From Lachnospiraceae bacterium (GTDB lineage: Bacteria; Bacillota; Clostridia; Lachnospirales; Lachnospiraceae): a stretch of 56,564 nt of DNA. The notes beneath the pieces are model-generated. The model saw only the letters and a program-made list of their open reading frames with translations, searched no databases and was not told where the DNA came from. Where the stretch lies: contig SFGF01000016.1 of NCBI GenBank assembly GCA_004556655.1, forward strand, positions 1 to 56,564, read 5' to 3'. Every line of letters begins with the position of its first letter. Positions within the stretch are counted from its first letter, which is position 1. Shown here one piece after another: positions 17,031 to 25,303 of the stretch. Both the position numbers and the translations under genes were made by a program.

Positions 17031-17686
17031 AAATATAATCCCCCTGTAAGCAAAGTAATTTCGTGTTTATCTGTCTGGAGAATTCCATCATCCCGCATTT
17101 TTTTCAGCTCGCGCATCATGGCACTCCGGTCTACAGAAAGATAGTCTGCCAGTGAACTGTAAGAAAAAGGAAGGGTAAATACCTGTGACTGATTTTGAGC
17201 AGATAAAATAGAAAAATAACACAGCAGTTTATCACGGATGGTTCTCTGGCTCAATACTTCCAGCCGCTTGCTCAGCTGTACCGATTTCTGGGCAATGATC
17301 TGCAGGGCATTGTTGACCAGCTGACTGTGAAAAGCGCAGGCTTTAGAGCAGCGTTTTATCAGGTGAGAATAATCTATGTATAATATTTTACTGTCTTTTA
17401 AACTGTATATTTGAAGTGATCCTCCTGAAAAGGCAGTATAGGACAAAGGTTCACCAAAAAGACTTCCCGGTTCCAGCTGTTCCAGTATGGTCTGGCGGCC
17501 ATCGGTGTGAGTTCTGAGAAGCTGAACCGTTCCTTCCATAACGATACCAATCTGTTCGCTGTTCTCATCATAGGAACAGACACGTTGTCCTGTCTGATAC
17601 CATTTTTCTGATGCATGAAAACATACCATCATACGGTTCCATTCCGCTTTACTGATATTTTGAAAAATATGTTGAACCTTCTCCAT
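17027..17686 (-). CDS. Crp/Fnr family transcriptional regulator
   Basis: The 219-residue protein has a cyclic-nucleotide-binding-like beta barrel (about 15-130, with GIVMEGTVQLLRTHTDGRQTIL and EPGSLFGEPL) and a C-terminal winged helix with recognition segment LADYLSVDRSAMMRELKKM (about 175-195). Cysteines occur in RCSKAC and elsewhere, but the N-terminal cysteine cluster of true FNR is absent, so the signal is unknown. The start at 17686 follows GAGGTGATAAC; an upstream in-frame ATG at 17710 has no such site. It is divergent from the rubredoxin-flavodiiron operon and shares with it a palindrome that it probably binds. Confidence 0.88.
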   Translation of the reverse strand: MEKVQHIFQNISKAEWNRMMVCFHASEKWYQTGQRVCSYDENSEQIGIVMEGTVQLLRTHTDGRQTILEQLEPGSLFGEPLSYTAFSGGSLQIYSLKDSKILYIDYSHLIKRCSKACAFHSQLVNNALQIIAQKSVQLSKRLEVLSQRTIRDKLLCYFSILSAQNQSQVFTLPFSYSSLADYLSVDRSAMMRELKKMRDDGILQTDKHEITLLTGGLYL

Positions 17687-17734
17687 GTTATCACCTCGTG
17701 AAAAATGCAAAAAAATATATAAAATTCATTGTTT

Positions 17735-17750
17735 TGTTGTATTTGCAACA
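17735..17750. promoter_or_regulatory. Crp/Fnr-like palindromic operator
   Basis: TGTTG-N6-CAACA (17735-17750) is a symmetric site in the intergenic region between the Crp/Fnr gene and the rubredoxin operon. A TATAAT box at 17772-17777 would place transcription start near 17784, putting the palindrome centre at about -41.5, the standard class II activator position. Binding is inferred. Confidence 0.5.
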
Positions 17751-17845
17751 GTATTTTCCTGAGAAAATGAATATAATATACCCAACAAGCAAATTTTATA
17801 GTATAATGCTATTATAAATCAAAGAAAGGTAAAGGTGAAGAGAAA

Positions 17846-18004
17846 ATGAAAAAATATATTTGTGGACCGTGTGGATATGAGTATGATCCTGCAGTAGGAG
17901 ATCCGGATAACGGAATTGCTCCGGGAACCGCTTTTGAAGATCTTCCGGATGATTGGGTATGTCCGATCTGTGGAGTAGGAAAAGAAGATTTTGAAGAAGA
18001 ATAA
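17846..18004 (+). CDS. Rubredoxin
   Basis: This 52-residue protein is a classic rubredoxin, a one-iron electron carrier. Its two knuckles are CGPCGY (residues 6-11) and CPICG (39-43), separated by the typical PDNGIAPGTAFEDLPDDWVCP segment. It would pass electrons from NADH:rubredoxin reductase to the flavodiiron protein encoded two genes downstream, or to rubrerythrin-type peroxidases. AAAGGTGAAG upstream supports the start. It is the first gene of a three-gene oxygen or NO defence operon. Confidence 0.95.
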   Translation: MKKYICGPCGYEYDPAVGDPDNGIAPGTAFEDLPDDWVCPICGVGKEDFEEE

Positions 18005-18012
18005 AGGGGACA

Positions 18013-18423
18013 ATGAGGATGAGTATTGTATTTGATAAAGAGCTTTACACAGGCAATGAACTGATTGACAATGAGCACAAAGAATTGATTGCCAGAGTAA
18101 ATAAGTTGGTTGAAAGCTGTGAAAAAGGTACGGAAAAAACAACAGCTGTAAAAACACTGGATTTCCTGATGGATTATACAGAATTCCATTTTTCCGATGA
18201 AGAAAAGCTTCAGCAGGAAGTAGGGTATGATAAGCTGGATCAGCACAAAGAACAGCATGAAGCATTTAAGAAAGCGGTTGATGAACTGCGTCAGATGCTT
18301 GAAGAAGAAGAAGGCCCTACCGATGCTTTTGTGGCTGCAGTGAATAAAAATATCAGTCAGTGGCTTGTAGAACATATCCAGGGATGGGACAAGGCGGTAG
18401 CTGAATATATCAGAACAAAATAA
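18013..18423 (+). CDS. Bacteriohemerythrin
   Basis: The 136-residue four-helix protein carries the di-iron ligand pattern of hemerythrins: H in DNEHKELI near residue 22, HFSDEE near 60, HKEQHEAF near 78-82, and a final HIQGWD near 121. It binds oxygen, or senses or scavenges it, in anaerobes. It lies 8 bases after rubredoxin and before the flavodiiron fusion, which fits oxygen handling. The ATG at 18013 is close to AAAGGGG; an in-frame ATG at 18019 has better spacing and may be the true start. Confidence 0.92.
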   Translation: MRMSIVFDKELYTGNELIDNEHKELIARVNKLVESCEKGTEKTTAVKTLDFLMDYTEFHFSDEEKLQQEVGYDKLDQHKEQHEAFKKAVDELRQMLEEEEGPTDAFVAAVNKNISQWLVEHIQGWDKAVAEYIRTK

Positions 18424-18427
18424 AACA

Positions 18428-18470
18428 TTTTGAGAGAGGTGAACCTTTTTAAGGTACACCTTTTTCAAAA
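18428..18470 (+). promoter_or_regulatory. Strong intercistronic hairpin before the flavodiiron gene
   Basis: An 18-base arm (18428-18445, TTTTGAGAGAGGTGAACC) pairs at 17 of 18 positions, two of them G-U, with 18453-18470 over a seven-base loop. No T-run follows, so it is not a usual terminator. It ends about six bases before the AAAAAGGAG ribosome site of the next gene and may affect its translation or mRNA cleavage. Confidence 0.6.
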
Positions 18471-18489
18471 TACGGAAAAAGGAGACAAC

Positions 18490-21018
18490 ATGAAAGCATT
18501 AAAATTAAGAGAAAATTTTTACTGGACAGGTATCGTGGATGATACGCTTCGTGTATTTGATATTATCATGTATACGGAATTTGGTACTTCTTATAATTCC
18601 TATCTGATGAAAGCCGGAGATAAGACGATTTTATTCGAGACTGCCAAGGCAAAGTTTTTTGATGAATATCTGGAATCATTGAAAGAGCTCACGGATGTGA
18701 CAAAGATTGATTATCTGGTCGTAAATCACACAGAACCGGATCATGCGGGAAGTGTGGAAAAGCTTCTGGAACTGAACCCGGGGCTGAAGATTATTGCTAC
18801 AGGCTGTGCCATCGGTTTCCTGAAAGAAATTGTAAATGGTGAGTTTACTGCGATTCCTGTAAAAGACAATCAGGAAATGAAGATCGGGGATAAGACACTT
18901 CGTTTTATGGTAGTGCCGAATCTGCACTGGCCGGATACCATGTATACCTATATTGAAGAAGAACAGATTCTGGTGACCTGTGATTCCTTCGGGTCTCATT
19001 ATGGATTCCATGATGTTCTGGTAAGCAAGGTGACAGACCATGAAGGGTACATGCGTGCTACCAAGTATTATTTCGACTGTATTATCGGTCCTTTCAAGTC
19101 CTACATGCTGAAAGCCCTGGCAAGAGTGAGAGAACTGGATCTTTCCATGATCTGCCCGGGACATGGTCCTGTGCTGGATGACAGATTGGATTTCATTATG
19201 GATACCTATGAAAAATGGTGTACGGTTATAAATCCAAATCCGAAAAAGACCGTTATTATTCCGTATGTAAGTGCTTATGGATATACGGCACAGCTGGCAG
19301 CGAAAATTGCGGAAGGTATCAAAGACAGCGGTGATATTGATGTGCGCTGCTATGATATGGTTACGGCAGACCAGGCAAAAGTTCTGGAAGAACTGGGATT
19401 TGCAGATGGTATTTTGTTCGGAACACCTACTATCGTGGGAGAGGCACTGAAACCCATCTGGGATCTTACTACCTCTATTTTCGCAGGAACCCACGGCGGA
19501 AAGCTGGCAAGTGCTTTCGGAAGTTATGGCTGGAGCGGCGAAGGTGTTCCACATATTATTGAGCGTCTCAAACAGCTGCGTATGAAAGTGGTTGACGGAT
19601 TCCGTGTCCGCTTCAAACCGGGTGAGAATAACCTGATTGATGCTTATGATTATGGTTATAATTTTGGATGCATTCTGCAGGAGAAAGAAAATCCGAAGAA
19701 AGCTTCCGGACGCAGTACACTGGTGAAATGTCTGGTATGCGGTGAAATTTTCGATTCCTCCATGGAAGTATGCCCTGTCTGCGGAGTGGGCAAAGAGAAC
19801 TTTGTTTCGGTAGAAGCAGAGGAAGTTCGTTATACCAATAATACGAAAGATTTCTATGTAATTATCGGAAATGGCGCAGCCGGCCTGAATGCGGCTAAGG
19901 CAATCCGGGAACGGGATAAGACAGGTTCCGTGATCATGATCTCCAATGAACCTTACAGTACGTATAACCGTCCGATGCTGACCAAGTCTATCATGGCAGA
20001 TCTGGATGCAGATCAGATTGCAGTCCAGGAAACCTCCTGGTATGAGGAAAATAATATCATTCAGCTGCTCGGAAAAGAAGTGACCTCTATCGATGTGGAA
20101 AATAAAGAAATCGTTATGAGCGATGGAATGAAATTGAAATATACAAAACTGATCTATGCTGCAGGATCTGAGTGTTTTATTCCTCCGATTCCGGGCCACG
20201 ATAAACCGGAAGTAGTTGCAATTCGCCGTCTCGCAGATACGAAGAAGATCGAGAAGCTCCTGCCGGAGGTAAAACATGTGGCAGTGATCGGCGGAGGTGT
20301 CCTTGGTCTGGAAGCTGCCTGGGAGATGAGAAAAGCCAGATGTGAAGTGACAGTTTTGGAGCTTGCACCGGTTCTTATGGGGCGTCAGCTGGATGAAGCT
20401 GCAGGAGACGTCCTGAAAAAGATTGGACAGGATCAGGGAATCCGGATCCACACAGGCGTACAGATCACTTCCATCGAGGGAGAGGATCATGTGACCGGAG
20501 TGAAACTGGCAGATGGTACTATAGTACCGGCAGAGCTGGTTATCATTTCCGCAGGTGTCCGTGCTAATGTGGCACTGGCAAAAGCAGCCGGAGTGGAAGT
20601 GGATCGTGCGGTAGTTGTCAACAGTAAGATGGAGACAAATGTAAAAGACATCTATGCATGCGGTGACTGTGCACAGTATGAAGGAATCAATTATGCAATC
20701 TGGCCGCAGGCTGTAGAACAGGGAAAAGTGGCAGGTGCCAATGCCGTCGGTGAAGCGCTGGAATACACAACAGTTCTGGCAGCTTTAAACTTCCATGGAA
20801 TGAATACAGCACTGTTTGCGGCGGGAGATGCAGGAAAGAATCCAAACCTAGTATATAAAACAGTAGAATTCAAAGATATGGGCAAGAAACAGTATCAGAA
20901 ATACTACTTCTTGAATAACAGACTGTGCGGCGTGATCCTGATTGGAGATGTAAGCCGGATGGGAGAGATGACAGAAGCATTGGAAAAACATCTCACATAT
21001 GCGGAAGTAATGAAATAA
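18490..21018 (+). CDS. fprA: Flavodiiron protein fused to short-spacer rubredoxin and NADH:rubredoxin reductase
   Basis: This 842-residue fusion reduces oxygen to water, or NO to nitrous oxide, using NADH with no separate partner. Order: metallo-beta-lactamase-like di-iron core (1-245, with NHTEPDHAGS, a further ligand region CDSFGSH and CPGHGP); flavodoxin domain (250-395, PYVSAYGYTAQLA); a rubredoxin-like domain near 413 with only ten residues between its two CxxC pairs; then an FAD/NAD reductase from about 455 (IIGNGAAGLNAA; a second nucleotide fold at VAVIGGGVLGLEAA). The arrangement and length resemble class F flavodiiron proteins such as Clostridioides difficile FdpF. AAAAAGGAG fixes the start at 18490. 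Confidence 0.93.
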   Translation: MKALKLRENFYWTGIVDDTLRVFDIIMYTEFGTSYNSYLMKAGDKTILFETAKAKFFDEYLESLKELTDVTKIDYLVVNHTEPDHAGSVEKLLELNPGLKIIATGCAIGFLKEIVNGEFTAIPVKDNQEMKIGDKTLRFMVVPNLHWPDTMYTYIEEEQILVTCDSFGSHYGFHDVLVSKVTDHEGYMRATKYYFDCIIGPFKSYMLKALARVRELDLSMICPGHGPVLDDRLDFIMDTYEKWCTVINPNPKKTVIIPYVSAYGYTAQLAAKIAEGIKDSGDIDVRCYDMVTADQAKVLEELGFADGILFGTPTIVGEALKPIWDLTTSIFAGTHGGKLASAFGSYGWSGEGVPHIIERLKQLRMKVVDGFRVRFKPGENNLIDAYDYGYNFGCILQEKENPKKASGRSTLVKCLVCGEIFDSSMEVCPVCGVGKENFVSVEAEEVRYTNNTKDFYVIIGNGAAGLNAAKAIRERDKTGSVIMISNEPYSTYNRPMLTKSIMADLDADQIAVQETSWYEENNIIQLLGKEVTSIDVENKEIVMSDGMKLKYTKLIYAAGSECFIPPIPGHDKPEVVAIRRLADTKKIEKLLPEVKHVAVIGGGVLGLEAAWEMRKARCEVTVLELAPVLMGRQLDEAAGDVLKKIGQDQGIRIHTGVQITSIEGEDHVTGVKLADGTIVPAELVIISAGVRANVALAKAAGVEVDRAVVVNSKMETNVKDIYACGDCAQYEGINYAIWPQAVEQGKVAGANAVGEALEYTTVLAALNFHGMNTALFAAGDAGKNPNLVYKTVEFKDMGKKQYQKYYFLNNRLCGVILIGDVSRMGEMTEALEKHLTYAEVMK

Positions 21019-21078
21019 TACGGACAGGGGACAGACCTGTGTCCTATTTTTAGGACACAGGTCTGTCCCCTGTCCGTA
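21019..21078. repeat. REP-like perfect palindrome, copy A
   Basis: Two perfectly complementary 28-base arms (21019-21046 and 21051-21078) enclose a TTTT loop. The unit GGACACAGGTCTGTCC plus CCTGTCCG recurs at 22229-22252 beyond the XRE gene. It lies directly after the flavodiiron stop and could also end transcription. The style resembles palindromic elements often dispersed in Firmicute genomes. Confidence 0.75.
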
Positions 21079-21222
21079 CTGTCTGTTAAAAGCAACTGCT
21101 GGTTGACAAATTTTCAGCCGCACTTGCTGGTTGTCAACCGGATTCTATGCTACAATTCTTATAACGATATCGGAAGAGAAATGCATTTTCATCAAATTAT
21201 ATGAGAAGAAAGGCGGTTTGTT

Positions 21223-22212
21223 ATGATATTAGCGGATAAGATTATGAGATTGAGAAAGCAGAATGGTTGGTCACAGGAAGAGCTGGCAGAGAAAATGGGT
21301 ATTTCCAGACAGTCTGTATCAAAATGGGAAAGTGGGACTTCGATTCCTGATCTGGATAAGATAATTAAGATGAGCGGAATCTTTGGAGTGACTACGGATT
21401 ATCTGTTAAAAGATGATATTGAGGAAGTGACTCCGGAAACTTCGGTGGAACCCTGCGAAGAAAAGAATGTACGAAATGTTTCGTTGGAAGAGGCGAATGC
21501 GTTTATGGAGCTTACCCGGAAGGTTTCCGGCAGAATTGCTCTGGGAGTTTGCCTGTGTATTATTTCTCCGGTATGGTTGATTTTGTTGGGCGGGTTATCG
21601 GAATTAGAAATTCCGGTGGTTTCTGAAGAACTTGCAGGAGGACTGGGGACAGCAGTGCTTCTTCTCATCATAGCAGCAGGTGTGGCCATACTGATTATCA
21701 ATGGAATGAAACTGTCCGGTTATGAATATTTGGAAAAAGAAAACATAGAACTTGCATATGGGGTTCAGGGAATTGTGGAAAAGCAAAAAGAGCAGTTTGA
21801 ACAGACCTATCGAACATGTATTGCCATCGGTGTAGTATTATGCATTATCGGTGTGGTTCCGATTCTGCTTGCAGCAGGAATGAAAGCTTCAGACTTTCTC
21901 TGTATTGTCTGTGTAGATATTCTCCTGATCTTTGTAGCTTGCGGAGTGTATCTTTTTATCTGGTCTGGCAGCATTCATGGCAGTTATACAAAATTACTTC
22001 AGACGGAAGATTATACGGAAGAAAAGAAAGAGACCAGAAAACGGACAGACTTTTTCCCGGGAATTTATTGGTGTATCGTTACTGCGGTGTATCTGGCTGT
22101 TAGTTTCCGTTCCAACAGCTGGAGCACTTCATGGATCATCTGGCCTGTAGCAGGTGTACTCTTTGCGGCATTGTATGGAATTTTAAATGCAGTGATGGGA
22201 AAACGGAAGTAG
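21223..22212 (+). CDS. XRE-family regulator with membrane helices
   Basis: The 329-residue protein begins with a Cro/CI-type helix-turn-helix (residues 1-60; KMGISRQSVSKWESGTSIPDLDKI). A charged linker follows, then several hydrophobic helices: roughly 100-120, 140-160, 195-215, 220-245 and two near the C-terminus. Membrane-anchored XRE proteins of this kind are common in Lachnospiraceae, but the target is unknown. AGAAAGGCGG lies upstream. The gene stands alone between two palindromic repeats. Confidence 0.85.
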   Translation: MILADKIMRLRKQNGWSQEELAEKMGISRQSVSKWESGTSIPDLDKIIKMSGIFGVTTDYLLKDDIEEVTPETSVEPCEEKNVRNVSLEEANAFMELTRKVSGRIALGVCLCIISPVWLILLGGLSELEIPVVSEELAGGLGTAVLLLIIAAGVAILIINGMKLSGYEYLEKENIELAYGVQGIVEKQKEQFEQTYRTCIAIGVVLCIIGVVPILLAAGMKASDFLCIVCVDILLIFVACGVYLFIWSGSIHGSYTKLLQTEDYTEEKKETRKRTDFFPGIYWCIVTAVYLAVSFRSNSWSTSWIIWPVAGVLFAALYGILNAVMGKRK

Positions 22213-22218
22213 CGTAAA

Positions 22219-22256
22219 GAAGCGGACAGGACACAGGTCTGTCCCCTGTCCGCTTC
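22219..22256. repeat. REP-like palindrome, copy B
   Basis: GAAGCGGACAGG (22219-22230) pairs with CCTGTCCGCTTC (22245-22256). The inner 24 bases (22229-22252) are identical to part of copy A (21053-21076). It lies between convergent genes and may also serve as a terminator. Confidence 0.7.
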
Positions 22257-22269
22257 CCCTGTCCGTCGT

Positions 22270-23646
22270 TTAGTCAACTTTTGGCAGTCCTGCAAATCCT
22301 TTTTCCAGATCTTCATCTGTAGGAATGTAATCAGTCATTTCACCATTATTGAATTTTTCATAAGCAACCATATCGAAATATCCGGTTCCGGTCAGTCCGA
22401 ACAGGATTGTCTTTTCTTCTCCGGTCTCTTTACATTTCAGTGCTTCATCGATAGCAACTTTGATTGCATGGCTGCTTTCCGGTGCAGGAAGAATACCTTC
22501 CACACGGGCAAATCTGGTTGCAGCTTCAAATACGCTGGTCTGTTCTACGGATACAGCTTCCATCAGTCCGTCATCATACAGCTGGGACAGAACAGAACTC
22601 ATGCCATGATAACGAAGACCGCCGGCGTGGTTTGCGGATGGGATAAACCCACTTCCCAGAGTATACATTTTGGCCAGAGGGCATACTTTTCCGGTATCAC
22701 AGAAATCATATGCATACTTTCCACGGGTCAGGCTCGGGCAGCTTGCAGGTTCTACAGCTATGAACTGGTAATCTTTTTCTCCTCGCAGTTTTTCACCCAT
22801 AAATGGAGCAATCAGTCCTCCCAGATTAGAGCCGCCGCCTGCACAGCCGATGATAACATCCGGTGTGATATGATATTTATCCATGGCAGCTTTGGCTTCC
22901 AGACCAATGACTGACTGATGAAGCAGTACCTGACTTAGCACAGAACCCAGTACGTAACGGTAGCCCTCACGGGTAGTGGCGGCTTCTACAGCCTCAGAAA
23001 TGGCACATCCAAGGCTTCCTGTGGTTCCCGGAAATTCTTTCAGGATTTGACGGCCCACATTGGTGGTATCAGATGGTGATGGAGTTACATTTGCTCCATA
23101 AGTATGCATTACTTCGCGGCGGAATGGTTTTTGCTCATAAGAACATTTTACCATGTATACATTACAGTCCAGACCCAGGTATGCACAAGCCATGGACAAT
23201 GCAGTCCCCCACTGTCCGGCTCCTGTCTCTGTAGTTACGCCTTTCAAGCCTTGTTTCTTGGCGTAATAAGCCTGAGCAATAGCAGAATTTAGTTTGTGAC
23301 TTCCGGAAGTATTATTTCCTTCAAATTTGTAGTAAATTTTTGCTGGAGTATCCAGTGCTTTTTCAAGGCAATAAGCCCGTACCAGAGGTGAAGGTCGGTA
23401 CATTTTATAAAAATCCAGAATTTCCTGAGGAATATCAAAATATGCAGTCTCATCATCCAATTCCTGTTTTACCAGTTCATCACAGAATACATGTTCCAGT
23501 TCTTCTGCGGTCATGGGCTGCAGTGTGCCGGGATTCAGAAGTGGTGCAGGTTTATTTTTCATATCAGCACGCATGTTATACCACTGTTTTGGCATTTCGT
23601 TTTCTTCAAGATAAATTTTATAGGGGATTTTAGTGTTTTCAGCCAT
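22270..23646 (-). CDS. trpB: TrpB2-type tryptophan synthase beta chain
   Basis: The 458-residue PLP enzyme belongs to the TrpB2 subgroup, which has an N-terminal extension of about 50 residues and occurs outside trp operons. PLP lysine is K118 in GSHKLNSA, and the phosphate loop is GCAGGGSNLGG near 262. TrpB2 makes tryptophan from indole and serine, or serves as an indole salvage enzyme. There is no trpA nearby. GGAGGCAAC lies upstream of the ATG. It is transcribed alone from its own promoter. Confidence 0.9.
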   Translation of the reverse strand: MAENTKIPYKIYLEENEMPKQWYNMRADMKNKPAPLLNPGTLQPMTAEELEHVFCDELVKQELDDETAYFDIPQEILDFYKMYRPSPLVRAYCLEKALDTPAKIYYKFEGNNTSGSHKLNSAIAQAYYAKKQGLKGVTTETGAGQWGTALSMACAYLGLDCNVYMVKCSYEQKPFRREVMHTYGANVTPSPSDTTNVGRQILKEFPGTTGSLGCAISEAVEAATTREGYRYVLGSVLSQVLLHQSVIGLEAKAAMDKYHITPDVIIGCAGGGSNLGGLIAPFMGEKLRGEKDYQFIAVEPASCPSLTRGKYAYDFCDTGKVCPLAKMYTLGSGFIPSANHAGGLRYHGMSSVLSQLYDDGLMEAVSVEQTSVFEAATRFARVEGILPAPESSHAIKVAIDEALKCKETGEEKTILFGLTGTGYFDMVAYEKFNNGEMTDYIPTDEDLEKGFAGLPKVD

Positions 23647-23700
23647 AGTGTTGCCTCCTTTTTCATTATGCTTTATCGTGGTAGCACATTAAATTACCTT

Positions 23701-23730
23701 ATTATAAAGCGATATACTGCACATTGTCAA
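23701..23730 (-). promoter_or_regulatory. Promoter of the trpB2 gene
   Basis: On the minus strand TTGACA (23730-23725) is followed after 18 bases by TATAAT (23706-23701). This leaves a leader of about 50 bases. Confidence 0.65.
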
Positions 23731-23747
23731 GGAGCACTGGTATATTC

Positions 23748-23797
23748 AATATTTAAAAGTACATGGGAGAATGATATACTGAAAAAGAAAGTAGTAT
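23748..23797 (+). repeat. Flanking promoter-like repeat, copy A
   Basis: This 50-base segment (AATATTTAAAAGT..., TATACT at 23775-23780) aligns with 26152-26200 at roughly three of four positions with one gap. The two copies bracket the frameshifted peptidase gene. It probably acts as the promoter of that gene. Confidence 0.55.
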
Positions 23798-23902
23798 CTT
23801 CTACTAAATGACACAGTCAAGATAATGTCTCCGGCGGATTGCCGAGGCATATTTGAATTACTGGAGAAAAGTAGAATGTAAATGGGGAAAGGGAGGAAGC
23901 TT

Positions 23903-25303
23903 ATGAAAAAACGTCTTGCAATTCTGGCACTGATTATTATGAATATTACAATGGGTATATTAGTTTTTCTGTTTCTTAAAGGATTATTCGATGATAAGAT
24001 CGATGTGCAGGTAAGTAAGATTATTTCTTCGTATTTGAATGAAAATGGGAAATTTGATTATGATGAAGAAATTTTAGAAAAAGCAGCGCTGGATGTCTAT
24101 GAGTATGCACTTAAGTTGGAAAAAAAGGGATCAATTCAAGGGACTGCATATTGTAAAGAAGGGTATTCGGTATCTTTTTTTCTGAAAGATGGGACGACAA
24201 CTGTATATTTGCCGCCAATTGAAGATTATTATTCCGGTGGTGAAGATTTTGGTGTTTATGTAATAGATTTAACAACAGCGAGCGATGTAAATAGTCTGGG
24301 CTATTCCAATCCGGGAGATACAATAGTTGATTCTTGTGAAAAGGCTTGGAAAATGGATTATGATAATGACATTACGATAAGTGAATTGAAAAGTTGCATG
24401 AACGCTTTAGACGAAAATAATGTACGAGCGATATTCTGGAGAGGCCATGGAGGAATATATGTAACTGAAAATGATGAAACGGTTTTCTGTTTTTGTCTCA
24501 ATGAAAAGGTAACCGAGGAAAAAGAGGAAAAATACAAAGAGGATCGTGAGGGAAAAGATAAAAGCGATCCTCCGGTCATAGATGTATATGATGGTAAGAA
24601 AAGGTATGCTATTAATTATAAATTTATTGAAAAGTATATGTGTAATGTATACGGAGGCCTGTTTATTACAGGGGCTTGTGAAAGTGGAGCAGATGGCGGG
24701 AAAATGGCATTACCCATTCTGGATAAAGGATTTGATGCTTATGTAGGTGTAAATGATAATGTCAATCAGTTGTATTCCAATGAGATTTTAAGTCAGGTGG
24801 CGAAGAATTTAACTCAAAAGGATGAGGATGGATATTACATGGATATTGAAACAGCTCTGAATAAGGCTGAGAAGAGTTATGAGGAGAGTTTTGGGGATAA
24901 ATTAAACATTCCGCTATTAGGTGCAGGTGGGAAGTTTGTTTTGGCTCAGCAATCGGTATTTCGTCTGATTAATCCAGGTGTTGACGGTTTGATAACATCT
25001 AAGGATGGGACAGTTGATTTGAAACAAGTATCGCTTGTCATGACGCAGATAGCTCAAGAAGGGACATGCAGTGCATACTCCCGAATAGATGGTGATGCAC
25101 TGAAACAATCATCAGGTAGTTTTAGAATTGATAATATGGAAAAAAATGCAGCATATGAATTAGATATTTATTTTGGAAGTAACTTGATAAAGAAAGTTCC
25201 ACTTTATGATGTTGGTCCTGGCATTGAAGAATTGACTATTGATCTGAGTGTAGCTTATATAGATATTGTTGTTAATGACATAGAAGGGAACTTTTTATAT
25301 TAG
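23903..25303 (+). CDS. Membrane-anchored clan CD (caspase/gingipain-like) peptidase, N-terminal fragment
   Basis: The 466-residue product has a membrane helix near the N-terminus (about 6-26) and an extracellular body. Two motifs fit clan CD cysteine peptidases (caspase, clostripain, gingipain, CHAT): a hydrophobic strand followed by His-Gly in AIFWRGHGG (about 180) and a second strand followed by Cys in GLFITGACESG (about 258). No secretion or wall-anchoring signal follows. The stop at 25301 is premature: restoring one T in the T-run at 25292-25296 continues the protein into the next 800 bases. The start follows GGGAGGAAGC. This region is AT-rich. Substrate unknown; the family call rests on these two motifs. 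Confidence 0.65.
   Translation: MKKRLAILALIIMNITMGILVFLFLKGLFDDKIDVQVSKIISSYLNENGKFDYDEEILEKAALDVYEYALKLEKKGSIQGTAYCKEGYSVSFFLKDGTTTVYLPPIEDYYSGGEDFGVYVIDLTTASDVNSLGYSNPGDTIVDSCEKAWKMDYDNDITISELKSCMNALDENNVRAIFWRGHGGIYVTENDETVFCFCLNEKVTEEKEEKYKEDREGKDKSDPPVIDVYDGKKRYAINYKFIEKYMCNVYGGLFITGACESGADGGKMALPILDKGFDAYVGVNDNVNQLYSNEILSQVAKNLTQKDEDGYYMDIETALNKAEKSYEESFGDKLNIPLLGAGGKFVLAQQSVFRLINPGVDGLITSKDGTVDLKQVSLVMTQIAQEGTCSAYSRIDGDALKQSSGSFRIDNMEKNAAYELDIYFGSNLIKKVPLYDVGPGIEELTIDLSVAYIDIVVNDIEGNFLY

Noticed and set aside
18676..20490. Long minus-strand open frame opposite the flavodiiron gene
   Set aside because: The plus-strand protein accounts for all of this DNA with conserved metal and cofactor motifs.
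23680..23700. Possible T-box or riboswitch in the trpB2 leader
   Set aside because: The leader is only about 50 bases and lacks both a specifier stem and the T-box core.
24481..24570. Glu/Lys-rich repetitive stretch in the peptidase gene as a possible repeat array
   Set aside because: It is a charged linker of the coding region with no regular period.
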